Below the pieces are notes generated by a model that ran no database searches, was not told the origin of the DNA, and saw only the letters and a list, made by a program, of their open reading frames with translations. 64,000 nt of DNA from assembly GCF_000213175.1 (NCBI RefSeq), contig NW_009799102.1, forward strand, positions 2,742,772 to 2,806,771. The letters are read 5' to 3'. The translations under genes were made by a program, and so were the position numbers. Origin of the DNA: Neurospora tetrasperma FGSC 2508. Its lineage: Eukaryota; Ascomycota; Sordariomycetes; Sordariales; Sordariaceae. Positions 37,501 to 50,518 of this stretch are shown piece after piece. The number at the start of each line of letters is the position of its first letter. Position 1 is the stretch's first letter.

Positions 37501-40500
37501 TACTACATTCCTTGTTCAAGTGCCATACGAACGGTCATACCACAGCACAGCACTTGGTGACACTTCACCAGCGCATTGAACCCACTATGGTGGTGTGCAC
37601 TTTGACTATCGTGGGTAGGGCCAAAATAGCGCCTGTAAAACGCCCATCAATCCTCGACATGTACCACGACGACCATGATTACAACGACGGGAAGGATTCC
37701 CTTAGTTTCTGTCCTACCAGTACACACTGCACTCACAACTCAGGAGACAATGCCCGTGTTACCAATTGCACTACAACTTAATTCCCCCTCCTTCCCAAAC
37801 GGGATCCCCTGCCCGACCCCTGGGGCACATATGTACACACAGACACACGAGCAACACATGTTTCCAACCGAAATTGAACGATGAAAGTTGCACGCCGAGG
37901 TACCAGTGCTTGATTCTGATCTTCAAGTACTGCGCTAAAGCTCAAGCTCAAGTCAAGCTCACCCTAGCTTTCCGACACTCACTACTAAGTCACATTCGAT
38001 CTTGCGAGACGCGCAAGCCTTCCCGAAACATGCAAGATTGAAGAGGGCGACCCCAGCCTTTGCCGGCAATGCAAGGTCAACTAGAGCGGTACCTACCACT
38101 GGCGGCCTCGCGCGCGTGTTTCAAAAGGTGAATTAAGACTTGCAGAGAATATTCCATTGGATGATTGAAGGGGGAGTGTGGTCTCTCAGTAATGGGAAAG
38201 GCGCTATATTGTGCAACTGCCCACCCAGATTCCAAATCTGTATCGCGCATCTATGGAATCAAACTGGAATGACGGAATGCTGGCTCGATATACATTCATC
38301 CAGCCAGTGCTGTCTACGACGATAAGCTGACACTGCTTGCTTGACACCGGGAAGCAACACTCAGCATACATAGATTTTTGAGCTCGGCGTCCCAAGAATA
38401 GGAATCACTACCTGCACGTACTTTGAACTGCAGCAGCATTGGTACGGGATGACGTACCATCGACAATACTATTTCCACGATCCACGACAGACCATTGCCG
38501 TCTTACCACACCAAAGAAGCCATTACTCGCTACTTGCTACCAACTCAGGCAAGTCATCTATCTATTTTTTGTACATAGCATCAACTGCCTCTGGCCAACT
38601 AGCCAAGTGAGTAGCCTGCCAGATATGTTGTGATACCCACTCATCGCATCGTCACTCAGTCACTCAAGTCAGATGTGCTTACACGAGATGCCTTACCTAC
38701 ATTACCTACCTGGGAGCATCCCTAGGTAACTTGGTAACGCGGGGAAAGATCGAAGCATCGAATCAATCAGATCTCTCTTTCTTGTTTCTCGGTCCACGAA
38801 AGACCCTTTCCCAAGTAAACACTCGAGCGGACGCATACTCGCACGACAATGCAGTGTTCAGTTATCCATTCGTCTCTCCCCTGTGAGCCCGTGACACCCG
38901 CCCCGTGGCCTACGTTGAGAAAGAAGAACAATGGTGATGATCAATGGCAAAGTCTTCTTTCTACTTGTTCTCCTCTTTCAAACCTCAAGTATCATGTCGC
39001 TACTAATGTGTCACGGGCGTCTAGACCCTCGAGTACGAAATGCTTAGAAGTCCTCTGCGCCCGATGGTGTGGCACTGGGATTCCCGCCCGTTCTGTGACA
39101 CCCTTCAGATGCTTTGTTGGCTAGGCAGACTTATGTCGTTACCCATTCTCAATCCCAGGGCACTGTTGAGGTAGCATACGTATTTGATATCGAGGAGTAG
39201 TGATTCTTTCTTGTATGGTACCGCGTGTCGCAATGTTCTGTGGCGAGTTTAGTAGGTATTATCGAGCTTGAAAGGGATGAGGCGTAAAGCTAATATCAAA
39301 GATATCGGTACTCATCACCCTGAAGCTGCCGCAGTAATTAATATACGGATTGAGGCTTTGGTATATGTGTAAAGAAATGAGAATATGCTAAGTGAGGATG
39401 GAAGCTGAACATTTCTCCGTTATCATCGTCCCCTACAACCTTCAACTCCGCCGCTTGCAAGCAACTTTCACTCTTGGACAGTTATGAACTGACCACAACA
39501 ACATGTTTACTCGAAGATATAACATGTTTAGATCCTTATCATCTGGGCTCCATCAAACACTACAAGTAATCCATTCATTCAACCTCCGGCCCGCTTTCCT
39601 TCCTATCGTAGGTATATAATACAATATTCCCAGCACCCTCTACCTAGCACACGTCGATACATCGAGGTACCTCTCTCTACCTACTCGGTTATTGACACGA
39701 GCTTCACGACAAACGAGAAACTACTTTCTTCCTAGCAAGGAACACCCCTCGAATCATACCTCTTATCTCAGTTACAAAATCGAAAGACCCACGTTTCAAA
39801 TCATGCACTCACTCACTCACTCTTCTCTCGACGCCTCAAAAATATCAAACTGCATATAAAAGGCAGTGACTCGACTCGCATCGCATCCGGATCACAAAAT
39901 GAGTGAGTGATATCCAAAGAAAGGGATACATGTTTGGCTTCAGAGTGTAAAAAAGCGAAACACCACAACGGCAGATAGGTAGGTTTATCACCCTTCCATG
40001 CTTCTCCGCAAGACTTCAAGGACAGTCAGTCCTGTTATGCATAAACATAAAAAAATGGAAACTGCCAAACATACCTACAGAAAACGATGCCATTGACCGA
40101 ATCTGGGGGACAAAAGCAAACTTCACATTTTGACCACTCACCACCCACTCCCTCACTCACTCACAAGCGACTCCATATGTATGGCCGGTCTTTGTTTGGT
40201 GATGTGATTGCTTCTTTGTAGTGTAGACCTCGCTCGGTTCCTTGCATTTTTCCCCCCCCTACCCTAAAACAAAGCAAGCACAACTATCTACACTAACAAA
40301 AGGGGTCTGGTATATGTGAGTACCTAGGTACCTACCTACCTAGCCAGTAGCAGTAGCAGAAACGGGGTACTGGTTTTTTTTTCCCCAAGGCTATATACCT
40401 ACCTAAAAGCAATCATGCAACTTATGCAAACGATAGCAAGCAGCATGTACCTAACTTGTCACCATCATCACCACCATGGATACCACGATCAAAGAAAAAG

Positions 40501-42052
40501 AAAAGAGATAAAAGAAAAGAAAAGAAAAACATTCCAACTTAAATCCATGATCTACGGTTTACCGAGTAGTTTTCATCTTCGGAAGTTACAATGTCCTGGT
40601 AGCACACATCATCTCTCCCCTCCCCATATTTGTCCTAGGCGGACGGAAACTAGCAGCTAGCTGTCAACGTCAGCATAGGTTGCCCGCTTGAGTGCGTACG
40701 TTCAGGCTCGCAAAGAGCATATAATGAAATGAGGTTCGGCAGTAAATCCAAGTTGTTGTATGTGCTGTCTTGCGTTGTCCGTCCTCGTCTTACATTACAT
40801 ATCTTGACACAATGTCTCGTGACGCTCTTCCTGCTATAAAGAGAATCAGCCAAGCTCAGCACCACTGCTTCTTCGCTCGAATCTTGACCGTGTCGCTTTC
40901 ATCATGTCATGGCCTCACTTCACATGAATTCCCATCAAGATAACCTTACTCGCTTCATTGTTGCTATGCTAGCTATGTAGCACTAACCCCCCTCCCCCTC
41001 TTCCCGTTCTCTCTTTACCACCCCGCTTCCTTCCACCCCCCAAAGCGTGCTTATTCGCTTGCTTGCTATATGCTACGCCATAGTGTGCTGTATGCCTGGC
41101 AGTACTTTGATACCAGACGTATCTCCTTCATCCTCTGCGAGTCATCACTCTCGCATCTCCAATAACATAGAATATCCTGCTCTGCAATTCCCCTACAACA
41201 CTTCATCGATGTCGGCCTATCTGTCCACTTGCCCCCAAAGCAGCACACAAATTGTACTCGTATCCTTCCTTACTCATGAACGTATTACCCCGGTATTGAT
41301 GGGTTTCATCAGCAGCGAGGGTCAGAGCCAGCCGTTTGCTGACGTTTTGGGTCTCGTTATTCTTCGTCTCTCGTGGCCACCCATCCATCACCTCCCCTGG
41401 TACTCCATCCGTCCCCTGAAAGCTGCTTTATTGAATAGATATGGGTAGCCAATTGTGGTGTGAACTTGACTCCGCTACACTCTCGAGCAAGAACATATAG
41501 CTTGGCAAGGAGTAAGAGGACCAAGTCCAACAGTAATTCATAGAAGTGTATGTGGCATGGTAAAATGGCGTCGCCGAAGGTCGATGTGTAAAGCACACTT
41601 TCAAGTGAAGGAAGGACTATGCAAATGGCTTTAGAAGAGATTATTGATGGTTCGCTCTCTGGTTAGCTTCTTCCAGTAGCTTAATGAAAGGCAAGCAAAG
41701 GCATTGTAATCGTGATGGTAGTTGTCGTATACTGCCTTTCTGGTTGTTGGGTTGTTAATCTCTTCTCATGCCTGCCACTCACCCGGCGGAGTTGCATCTC
41801 TCGAGCCACTGTTCAACAAGGCGACGCTATACATCACCTTGCATCGTTCTGCTTGCTCACAGAAGGTTGACCAACCAACCTGGCTCGACTTGAATGGCTG
41901 GCTTGGTGACTTTATCCTCTTATCAAGCCCGACATAACACCCCCATTCCTGCCAAGCCCGCAGGAGCAGTTCATAATTCAACAAGGCAGTGGCCATCAGC
42001 GATCCCACTGCAGTCACCCAGTTGACGTGACATGCTGGCGGCCAGCGCGCCC
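34549..42052. other. 7.5-kb gene-poor region
   Basis: Only short or shadow open frames on both strands. It has dispersed TACCTAGGTA and (TACC)n motifs (for example 38693-38727, 40318-40345), GTGTAGTGTA/GTACGTACAC runs near 35455 and 36430, and CT-rich stretches. The left kilobase should carry the LPMO promoter and the last kilobase the 3' region of the ataxin-2 gene. No RNA gene is recognised. Confidence 0.45.
40318..40345. repeat. TACCTAGGTACC palindrome followed by (TACC)n
   Basis: GAGTACCTAGGTACC runs into TACCTACCTAG. The palindromic core is frequent across this window and in Neurospora-group intergenic DNA. Confidence 0.7.
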
Positions 42053-45000
42053 TCATTGAGCCCGCTGGTTAGGGAACTTGCCCTGAGGCTGTTGCTGAGC
42101 CACAAAAGCAGGCTGCTGGTATTGAACAGCAGGGCTCATTCCATAAACACCCGGCTGTCCTTGCTGCGAGCCCTGGTGCACCATCATGGGTGCCGTTGGG
42201 CGTCCGGGGCTAGGATAACCGTTCGTCCCGTTCATGGGCTGAGGGGGTACACCACCCGCGGGGATAAACTGTGGATGTCCAGGATACATCTGGACCTGAG
42301 GACCAGCCGCCATCAAGGCGCCATTTGGCCCCGGGATGAACTGCGGTTGCATCATAACGGGACCGCCCATGTGATGTTGCTGCTGGGGCATGAACTGGGG
42401 GTTGTTCGAGAAGCTGCGGAATGGTCCCATCTGGGGCGCACCGCCAGGCATGTAGGGCTGCATCATCGGCTGGCTGTACTGGAACTGACCAGGAGTTCCC
42501 TGGGGATAGACCATGGCCGCATGACCCATTCTAGGGGATGCAAACGACTGTTGGGAGTTTGAATGCATCATCCTGTGGTCGTCAGGAGCTGTAAAAGGGA
42601 CATGAGGGGCATGTCCATGCTGGCCAGGCTGCATGGGCATAGGAGGCATGTGAGGCGACTGCCTCGGGGCAAGATTCTGCGCGCCGTGCTGCATGTGGAT
42701 AGGCAACTGGTGCTGATGGTGAAACTGGGGAAGTGCATGAGACGGGTTGGGCGTGGCGTTGACGGTGCTCGGAACCGGGTACCTCTCCATGTATTCCGTG
42801 TAGGTCATGTTCATGGTAGAATCAGCCTTTTCGTTCTGAGGATCCGCCTGGCGCCACGTCGGGGGGGTCTCGTAGGCCGGACGGAGGGCACCGTTCTCCT
42901 CCCATCTCACGGCATGAGATTGCATGGAAGGTTTCTCTTCCTTCTCCAAGAAGGCCAAGATATTGCACTTCTTGGGGTCTACATCCTTGGTCTTACGCCT
43001 GATCAGCTTTCCAGGAGGCAGAGCCGAAGCGCCCGCAGGCTCGACAACGTTGTTAACCGACACGCGGGGGCTTGACGCTTGGCTCGGTCCAGCGGGGCTA
43101 AAGGCAGGGGCGAAAGGGGTGGCACCAGGTCTGAACTCGTGGATCAGAGGGTTGAACTGCTTAGTGGGCGGTGGAACACCACTGGTGCGACGAGCAAAGG
43201 AAGGGTCTCCGTTGTTGGCAGGGCCAGTGGGGGCGAGACGCATGTCAGGACCCTGAGGATGCTGTCCCATATGGGGATGCTGCATCTTGTGCTGCTCCAC
43301 GTTCCGTAGGCGCTGAGATAGGTTGCCCGTCTGCTGGCTTTGGGACATATGGGGAGGCGGGCGGTTCCCGCGGGTGTAAGGCTGGTGATAAGCCGCCTGA
43401 GGATGCTGGTAAGAGTTGCGCTGACCCTGGTGGCGGCTCGGAACACCACCAGCTGAACTAGAGTGCTGAGGGGCAGTCGGCCGCGACGCGGTACGGGTAT
43501 CGGCCGTGGTAGTAGTTGCCGAGCTGGTCTGCTCGGTAGTGGTCTTGCTCGCACCCTCCTTGGCGACATTGACCTCCTTCGCCTTGAGAGCAGCCTGCTC
43601 AGCCTTGATCCTGGCCATTTCCTGTGCGTTCTTCAGCGCCTTCTCCTGGATCTCCTTCTGCTTTGCTGGGTCCTTGGCAATGATAGAAATAAGGTCAGAT
43701 GGCACCGGGGTTGAGAGCTTGAATTCGTGATAGAACTTTCTGAGGTCATTCAATCTGACCTCCTTGTCTGCCTTGTTCTTGGCCCTCTGGGCAGACAAGG
43801 CACTGCCGCGTTGAATGTTCGCGAATTCCTTGAACGAAGTTAGAAGTCTTTGCTCAATTCCCTGCTGCTTGCTGCTAAGGGTCTGTGCAGTCGCTGTAGT
43901 ACTAACCGCGGCCTGAGCCGGAGCCGCGCTCTTATCGGTAGCCTTTGCGTTAACAGCCTTGACTTCCGCTACCTTCACATCCGGCTTAGACTCGACCTTT
44001 GAGTCCGCGGTGGTGCTGGTAGGTGCGGGCGATGGCTTCGTCTGCTGGATGGGGCTCTTGACATCAGCCACAGTCTGCGCAGCTTGCTTCTGCGGGGGTG
44101 CCTTCAGCTGAGACGAGATGATAGCCGGGTCTACAGGAGCACCCTTGACGGTAGAGTGCGCAGCCGGAGCACGCCGAGCAGGAGGCGTGTACTTGTTCTC
44201 TCGGCCACCAGACAGGGGAGGGAAGTCTTGTCTTCGAACACCGCTGTACCTATTTCCTTTGTTAGCCGGCCCCAATGCCTGATTCTCTTGACCTGTGACT
44301 TACTTGTCTTCCTCATCACGATCGTCTCCGCCCTGGAAGTCCATGACACGCTCCTCGGCAACATGTGCGGTAACCGGGGCGCTTCGCTCAATCTCGCGTG
44401 CCTTACGTTCCGCAGCGGCCATCCGCTCCTTGTACTGAGGGTGACTCTTGTCGATCGTCGTGGTATAGATGTTCTCATCATAATCGGTCTTGAGACCGAA
44501 GAGGCGCTCATTCGCAGCAAACTGATCCCAGGTACCAGAAGTGTTGGTCTTCTCCAAGCTATCATCAAGCCCGTCGGTAGAATCGGGCACCCAGCGGTGC
44601 AGAGTCCGCTCATTTCCGAAGCGAGAGTTGGAGATGGCAGCGTCAGTACGGAAGGACGCGCGGTTGCCTATGGAATAGCCATGTTAGAACGAACAAGCAA
44701 GCGGAATAACGCAGCCGGTTTGTCCATACCGTTGGTAGGCTTGCCGTCTGATTTGCCAAGGTTGTTGACCAGGAGAGGACGCGCGTCAACGATCTCCTTC
44801 TTCTGAAACGTCATGGTTCCTTGCTCCTTTCTAGAAGCTCCGTTCATTTCGGCCGAGTTGGGCAGCTTCTTCTGCGTTACCGTAGTCAGGCGGCAGGTGT
44901 TGGGGTCTTGGGTGTTGGCATAAGTACCCTCGAACTCGGAGCCGTTAGCGAGGGTAATGCGTACTCGTTGGCCCTGGAGATGATTGAAGTAAGCGTCAGA

Positions 45001-45832
45001 CGGTGTACAAAGGCGACCAGTATAAGACAGGCGGACAGTCCATGTAGCATTGCCGTGGTGGACGGCGGCCAATAGTGGAGCAGCTAAGGGAGTAAGTAGT
45101 AGTAAGGTCCGCCAATGGAGCTATGTCATGGATAACATGGGTCTCGAAAAAGGGGAACAAAAACAACGAGCAAACAAGGCGCATCAACGAACCTCGCGAA
45201 GGGAGCTGGTCACGGATTTCTTGTCCTGTGAGCTGAAGTTGTTCTGCGGTCTGGCGGACTGGCCGGTGATGGGGTTCTTGGCCGAAGTCCAGGCCTTTTG
45301 CTGGACAGGAGGGGCAGACTGTCTGTGCGGATGTCAGTCTGGAGTTACGGCGCCGAAGGATTGGATGTCCGTCAAGCGGGCAAGAGCATGGCAATGGGAG
45401 GAAGGGGTGGGAATTGAGGGAGTGAAGACGATGATTCCGCGACTACAATGGAAGTCGACCTGGAGGTGGACCCAAGGTCTAAGGGGTCTGACAGGATGGG
45501 AGGATGGGCAGGCGTGATGACGGGGGGTCGGGTTTAAGGTGTGGCTTTGTTGCTGGATCGGTGTGCGGCTGCCGCAGTAAAGAGAACGGGCAAGGCGGAA
45601 GAAGGGCAAAGACGGTGTTTGAAGGGGCAGGAAGGGTGCGGTAGATGGCGTCTCACCTGTTCTGCTGGCTGGCCAAAGTGGCCGGCACCGCGTCTGATGT
45701 CCTTGCTCGCTGGTCGCCGAGCTTGCTGCTGTAGAGGGGACGGGTCGCGGGGGACTTGACGTCGGGCGTCGACGACTGCGAGGGGGTCGAGGCTGTGGTC
45801 GCGGGCTTCGCGGAAGCCGGTCGGTTCTCCAT
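42053..45832 (-). CDS. pbp1: Ataxin-2/Pbp1 orthologue (Lsm, LsmAD and PAM2-like motifs)
   Basis: Five exons read as 45832-45657, 45322-45193, 44973-44730, 44667-44304 and 44249-42053, giving about 1036 residues. The start ATG at 45832 begins MENRPASAKPATT. An Lsm fold spans about residues 100-180 (GQRVRITLANGSEFEGTYA). LsmAD follows (SFRTDAAISNSRFG, FGLKTDYDENIYTTTID, AERKAREIE), then FYHEFKLSTPVPSDL and a PAM2-like motif near residue 670 (KQFNPLIHEFRPG), which would bind the MLLE domain of poly(A)-binding protein. The tail is Gln/Pro/Met-rich. By family it binds mRNA, promotes polyadenylation and nucleates stress granules. The second intron (44974-45192, gttcgt...tctccag) is the least certain; other acceptors at about 45130 and 45084 would lengthen exon 3. 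Confidence 0.88.
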
Positions 45833-48800
45833 GCTGCCTGCGGTCGGGGTCCCAGTGAGGGTCACTGGTCTCGCAGTGTTGTTGCACCTTCTTGGGTCGG
45901 AGAGGTGTTGGGATGGGGAAACAACTTTTTGGCGGTGGTGAGAGGAGGGTGCGGCGGGCGGCGGGAGATGGTACGGTGCGCGGGTGCGGGTGCGGCCAGC
46001 GGGAGCGGCAGGAGGCTACTAGGGGGACGCTCTGTGGTCGGTCGGTGTTTGCACCAATTGGGCGAATCAGAATGACGAGTGCTCGTCCGACTGGATCAGT
46101 CTTGAGTTGGATGCACTAGCACAGCACAGCAATGCCGCCAGTACACTAGTGAGTCTGCATCGACAGGACAGGCCCGAGTGCCCGTCTTTCGCGTGGAGGT
46201 CCGTCTGGGGTAGCTGAGTGGGCTAGACCGGCAGACCGTAATACCGTGTATCCGGTCTGTAATTAATGCAAGGTGAAGGCTAGGTGTAGGTAGGTACTGT
46301 AGGTAAACGCCCGGCCCAGGGTGCAAGGGCGAGTCTCGTCAAGTTATAGAATTGAACAACGCCGCGCAACGAGTGCATCCAAGTCCGTCCTCAGTCTCTA
46401 CTAACGTCCTGTACGAATCCCGATTGGATTTTCGAAGCCGTGCTTGGTCGGGCTTAAAAGGTCGTCTGGTTGGATTAGGGGGGCTAAATGGGGCGTCGCT
46501 AAAATGCAGAGGTAGGCATGTACTGCTTGTATTGGTGGTAAGAAAGCTTCGACCGTATCTCGTCGATGGCGGGGTGATGAGGCACGACCATGCGGCTCTA
46601 AACCAGAAGACAAGGAAGGGATCAAGGCTAGGTCCTGGCTGTATTAGGAAAAGCAGGGGAAGGAGGACTGCGATCGGTATGAAAAGCGATCAACGGCGGC
46701 GGTGGGGGAGCAGGGCCGAAGGAAGAAAGAAAGAAGCTTGTCAACGGGAATTTTGGCGGGACCCAAGATCCTGGGCGAGTTTTGGGTGGAAAGCGACGTG
46801 GATTGGCGGGGAAGGTCAAGAGCTCTGAAGTTGAGAGGTGGCTTGCTTCCGGTTCGGTCTGAGGTGATTTCGTGACAGCAAGTGAATGTCCCTCTTGCTG
46901 GGCGGTGTTGCACGACCACGACTGATGAAACCACCGCACCAACAGAAAGAAGCTGCCTTGTCTATTTAAGCAAAAAGAAGAGATTTGGAATGAAGCATTC
47001 GCCAGCATAAAAGAACGAACAAATAAATCCAGACACATGCAATTCAATACAAGGCGACATTGGAATGTCCACCTCAAGTGCAAAGATGGCCAGACCCAGG
47101 TTCCGCCTTTTACATTTCAGGTTGTCGCAGGCAAAACGACCAGAGGAAAGAAATCCTCAGAATCGCCAACTGACTGCCCTGAATATCAATAACACCGCTG
47201 AGCTAAGCTTTCGCTCATGCCGAAGCCGAACCTGGGCCAAATTGCAGTAACTTCAGACATCTGGCCTGGTTTTGGGTCTTGTCGTCTGCCTGGCTCCTTG
47301 GTAGGTAAAGTTGTGAGACGGTCTGGAAGAATCAAGGGGACCTGAAGCACGGGCCAGGCATGCCCGACATGGTGGTAAAACTCTACCTACCTGAGGCCTG
47401 CGGACCCTTCGCTGACCTACGCTGTATCCTTAGCATAGCCGCTAAAAGACAGCCTCAGTTCAATTGACCTCCCCAGAATCCCAGCGCAGTAGCGTGCAGC
47501 TCTGCCCTTTTAGGGGACCTAGCTGCTTAGCACTAACAGACCACTAACACCAGCATGCGCTGTTGGCCTTGGCACCAATGATCATACACGTGATCCAGGT
47601 CCTTCTTGATGTCTCCCGTTTCTCCACGGCCAACGGGCGATTTTTCTGCCAACCGCGTACACGTAATACCCTTTGTTTATAGTGCATAGCTGGATGAAAT
47701 TTGATTCTTTGTGGCAGATCTCTGACGGCGATACCGATAAATCCGGGGTGCTACGGTTGATGAAGCCGAGATCCTGTCAGTCACTGACCCTGTAATCTTC
47801 CGGAACGAAACCCCCGAGACAGTTTGAGTTGTTACCCACGGGCAAGACGGTGAGACCATGTCACTTGGGGAAAAGTTCGAGATCTCTTCCATGCCAATAA
47901 CCGCGATTCGAACGCGCTGTCACTCGTGTTCTGTTTCGTTTTCTGTTTCGTTTTCTGTCTCTTCTATGCACCGTTGTTATTTTGGCAAAGGGTCGAGATT
48001 AGATAGAGCAAGCGTTCTATGCGACACAATCTGGGCGATTGTATGTTCGACTCTTCCTTGTGAAGAATATATCGCCGACACAGTAACTACAAGACAACAT
48101 ACATGCCGGTCTACGCGCTTATTATGGACGCTCTATCATTTTCACAATAGCAAGTCCTCAACTTGCGCTTCGCGACAAACCAGTGCGCGCTAGCTGAACG
48201 TCCTACTGTCCGCCTCCTCGTGGGCGCTCTTGGTCAATCCTTGTTGGAGGCGAACTGGCGGGATGCAAGCGATGCCATGCCATGACATGGTCGCTTATCT
48301 GAATCTCCCCGCATAGTAACCGCTCACGCGCGCGTCGGTCGCCGCCTTGCGCAAATTCACGGTTGGAAACATGTCGGGGAAGAGAGACTCCTCAAACAGA
48401 AGAATGAACGCATCCCCAAAATCGACCACGGGCTCACAACATCGTCAGTGGGCGTGGTGATGTCATTACGCGCTTCTATCATTCTCCTCTACTTACCTTA
48501 CTTAGTCTTGAGCCTAACAGTGTTGTTCGGTGCAGAGGTTAGGTACCAGCATGGCAGTCATGCGAAGGATCGATTCTCGCACTGCTATACATATATTCAA
48601 ATGAACAAATGTTGTACATATCGGTTGTCTGAAGTGGAACATTCCCCAGTGGTCTCGCTGGTGGGGGACTCGGAGGCTTTAAGCGGGAGATCGACCACCA
48701 GGCACGGAACCCGACCGTTTGGCTTCTGTGAACCCGTTCAAGTGATCATGTTCATGCAGGTACGCTTGATCGGATCCTGCGCATCTTCACATATCGCCTC

Positions 48801-49125
48801 TCTCCTCCAATTTGGGGTGTGATCAACCGACAAGGTGTCGGAGATTTCATTTGGGTATGAACGTTTTTTGCACGCGGTACGTATCGGCTTGTTGCAAAAA
48901 ATGAATTGGCTTTGACACGAACTTCATGTTGACCGATGAATTGATTTTGCCAACCAACATGGAAGTAAGAGAGGGAACAAGGGAGGAAACCAAGCACACA
49001 ATAACAATTTGGTTTTAGAGGACCTCGAAGTAAAAAGACACGAACAGAAAAACTCAAAGGGCACGAAGAAAAAAAAGAAAGGATCTTCAAGAGAAAGAGT
49101 ACAGAGCAAGAAAAAGCAAAAGATG
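45833..49125. other. Gene-poor region upstream of the ataxin-2 gene
   Basis: The first kilobase should hold the ataxin-2 promoter and leader. A short tandem TTCTGTTTCGT unit repeats about three times at 47928-47960. The open frames present are short and lack motifs. Confidence 0.45.
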
Positions 49126-49211
49126 AGGTCGTACCCGGAATCGAACCGGGGTTGCCGGAATGTCCTGATGAAATTCAGAATCCGGAGTGATAACCGCTAC
49201 ACTATACAACC
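49126..49211 (-). tRNA. tRNA-Gln(CTG) with a 14-nt intron
   Basis: The minus strand folds with acceptor GGTTGTA/TACGACC, D arm GTGT-AGCGGTTA-TCAC, anticodon stem CCGGA/TCCGG and T arm CCCGG-TTCGATT-CCGGG. The loop reads TTCTGA, then an intron of about 14 nt (ATTTCATCAGGACA), then T, giving anticodon CTG (Gln). The discriminator is T, usual for fungal tRNA-Gln. The intron sits after position 37. Confidence 0.9.
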
Positions 49212-50518
49212 GTTTCCAGTTGATATCTCAAAGCCTCAGCTCCAGTACCTATAATCCATACTTTAACAGACACCCCCCCACATAACAACAAGCGATTGAG
49301 GGACATGCAACACGACGAGGACACTCTAGACGTGTAGTACTCATTTCTTTTCAGCAATTGGACGCCTTTAACTTGGAATAACTATGTTCACAAAATCCTT
49401 ACAGAATGATGGTGTATGTTGGCCATATTTCTTCCCATTATGTCTCATGGAAACAAACGCCGTTGCGTTGCTCTCTTAACGTGACCTCTACCAGACTGTA
49501 CGCGTGTCCACTTATCATAGCGCCAAAATACCTCTGCACCACACCAGTACGTGGGAGCAAATCATATGATACCCCCTGTTGTAATCCAAGAAAAAAAAAA
49601 GCCGAACAAGTGAGTCTGAGGCTGACACGCTACTAACCCGTGGACTGGCCATTCTCGCCATGCATACTTTTCTCGGAAAACAGAGGTTGGAAACGCTGAT
49701 AATCATGATAATCACCATGTCCAATATTCTGCGCATTTTCGGGACTGTTTGAGGCTGAGAATGAAACGCCCCATCACATCACAGCCCGCTTGCACGGGCG
49801 CGTAGCGTCAAGATACGCGTATGTAGTGTAGACGGACTAACCAGATTTGTGAACGGGCTCGGGTTTTGCGCCAGCTTTGTGACACCCATCGTGACCGACT
49901 ATCGAGACCAGGAAAAATGAACCATAAAAACACACGTCAGGTACTGGAAATTCAAAGGAAGGGGAGACCATGCGAATCAAAAAGACACCAAGCGAAAATA
50001 CCGTAGTGAGGTTGTAAAAGATGTCCAAAAAACCGGGCTGCCAATGGCAGGCCCCAGTATAATTCAAATTGTAATGTGTCTAGCTGTATATGCAGAAGAT
50101 GATGAAGAAGTTAAATACTGTTTGTAAACCGAGCCCACATAAGTTAAGGCTCATGCAAAAGGTGAAGAAGAAAAAGACGCAAAACAAGACGAGACCATCA
50201 AAAGCCCAATGGCCTCGTCCATCCATCCATCCATCCATCCATTCATCCCATGAATGCCCAAGAAGTGAAGTAATTAACGCCTTTTGGTTCCCGGTGTAGG
50301 TATCCATTTGTCCGTCCGTCCGTCTCATATCATCCATCCATCTGGTCATTCGAGTTGGTCGTCATGCAGCGGGGGGTATAGATCCCAACTCGAGTGTGTC
50401 ATCGCTGCCAGCCAAAAGACAGGCAGTCCCCGTCCTGGGTATACACAGCCCAAAGAACCATTATTATCACCCATCATCTCTCTTCATCCCATTATGATCA
50501 TGCATGCAAGAGGTTTGT
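49212..50518. other. Intergenic region with CATC microsatellite
   Basis: No supported gene. A (CATC)n run at about 50219-50244 and CCGT/CATC clusters at 50312-50345 lie in the probable 3' region of the GPI-protein gene. Confidence 0.5.
50219..50244. repeat. (CATC)n microsatellite
   Basis: Six or so CATC units in a row, followed by a degenerate unit (ATTCATCC). Confidence 0.85.

Noticed and set aside
45050-45517. Open frame across the first exons of the ataxin-2 gene
   Set aside because: Runs antisense through introns and exons of a gene with clear Lsm and LsmAD motifs.
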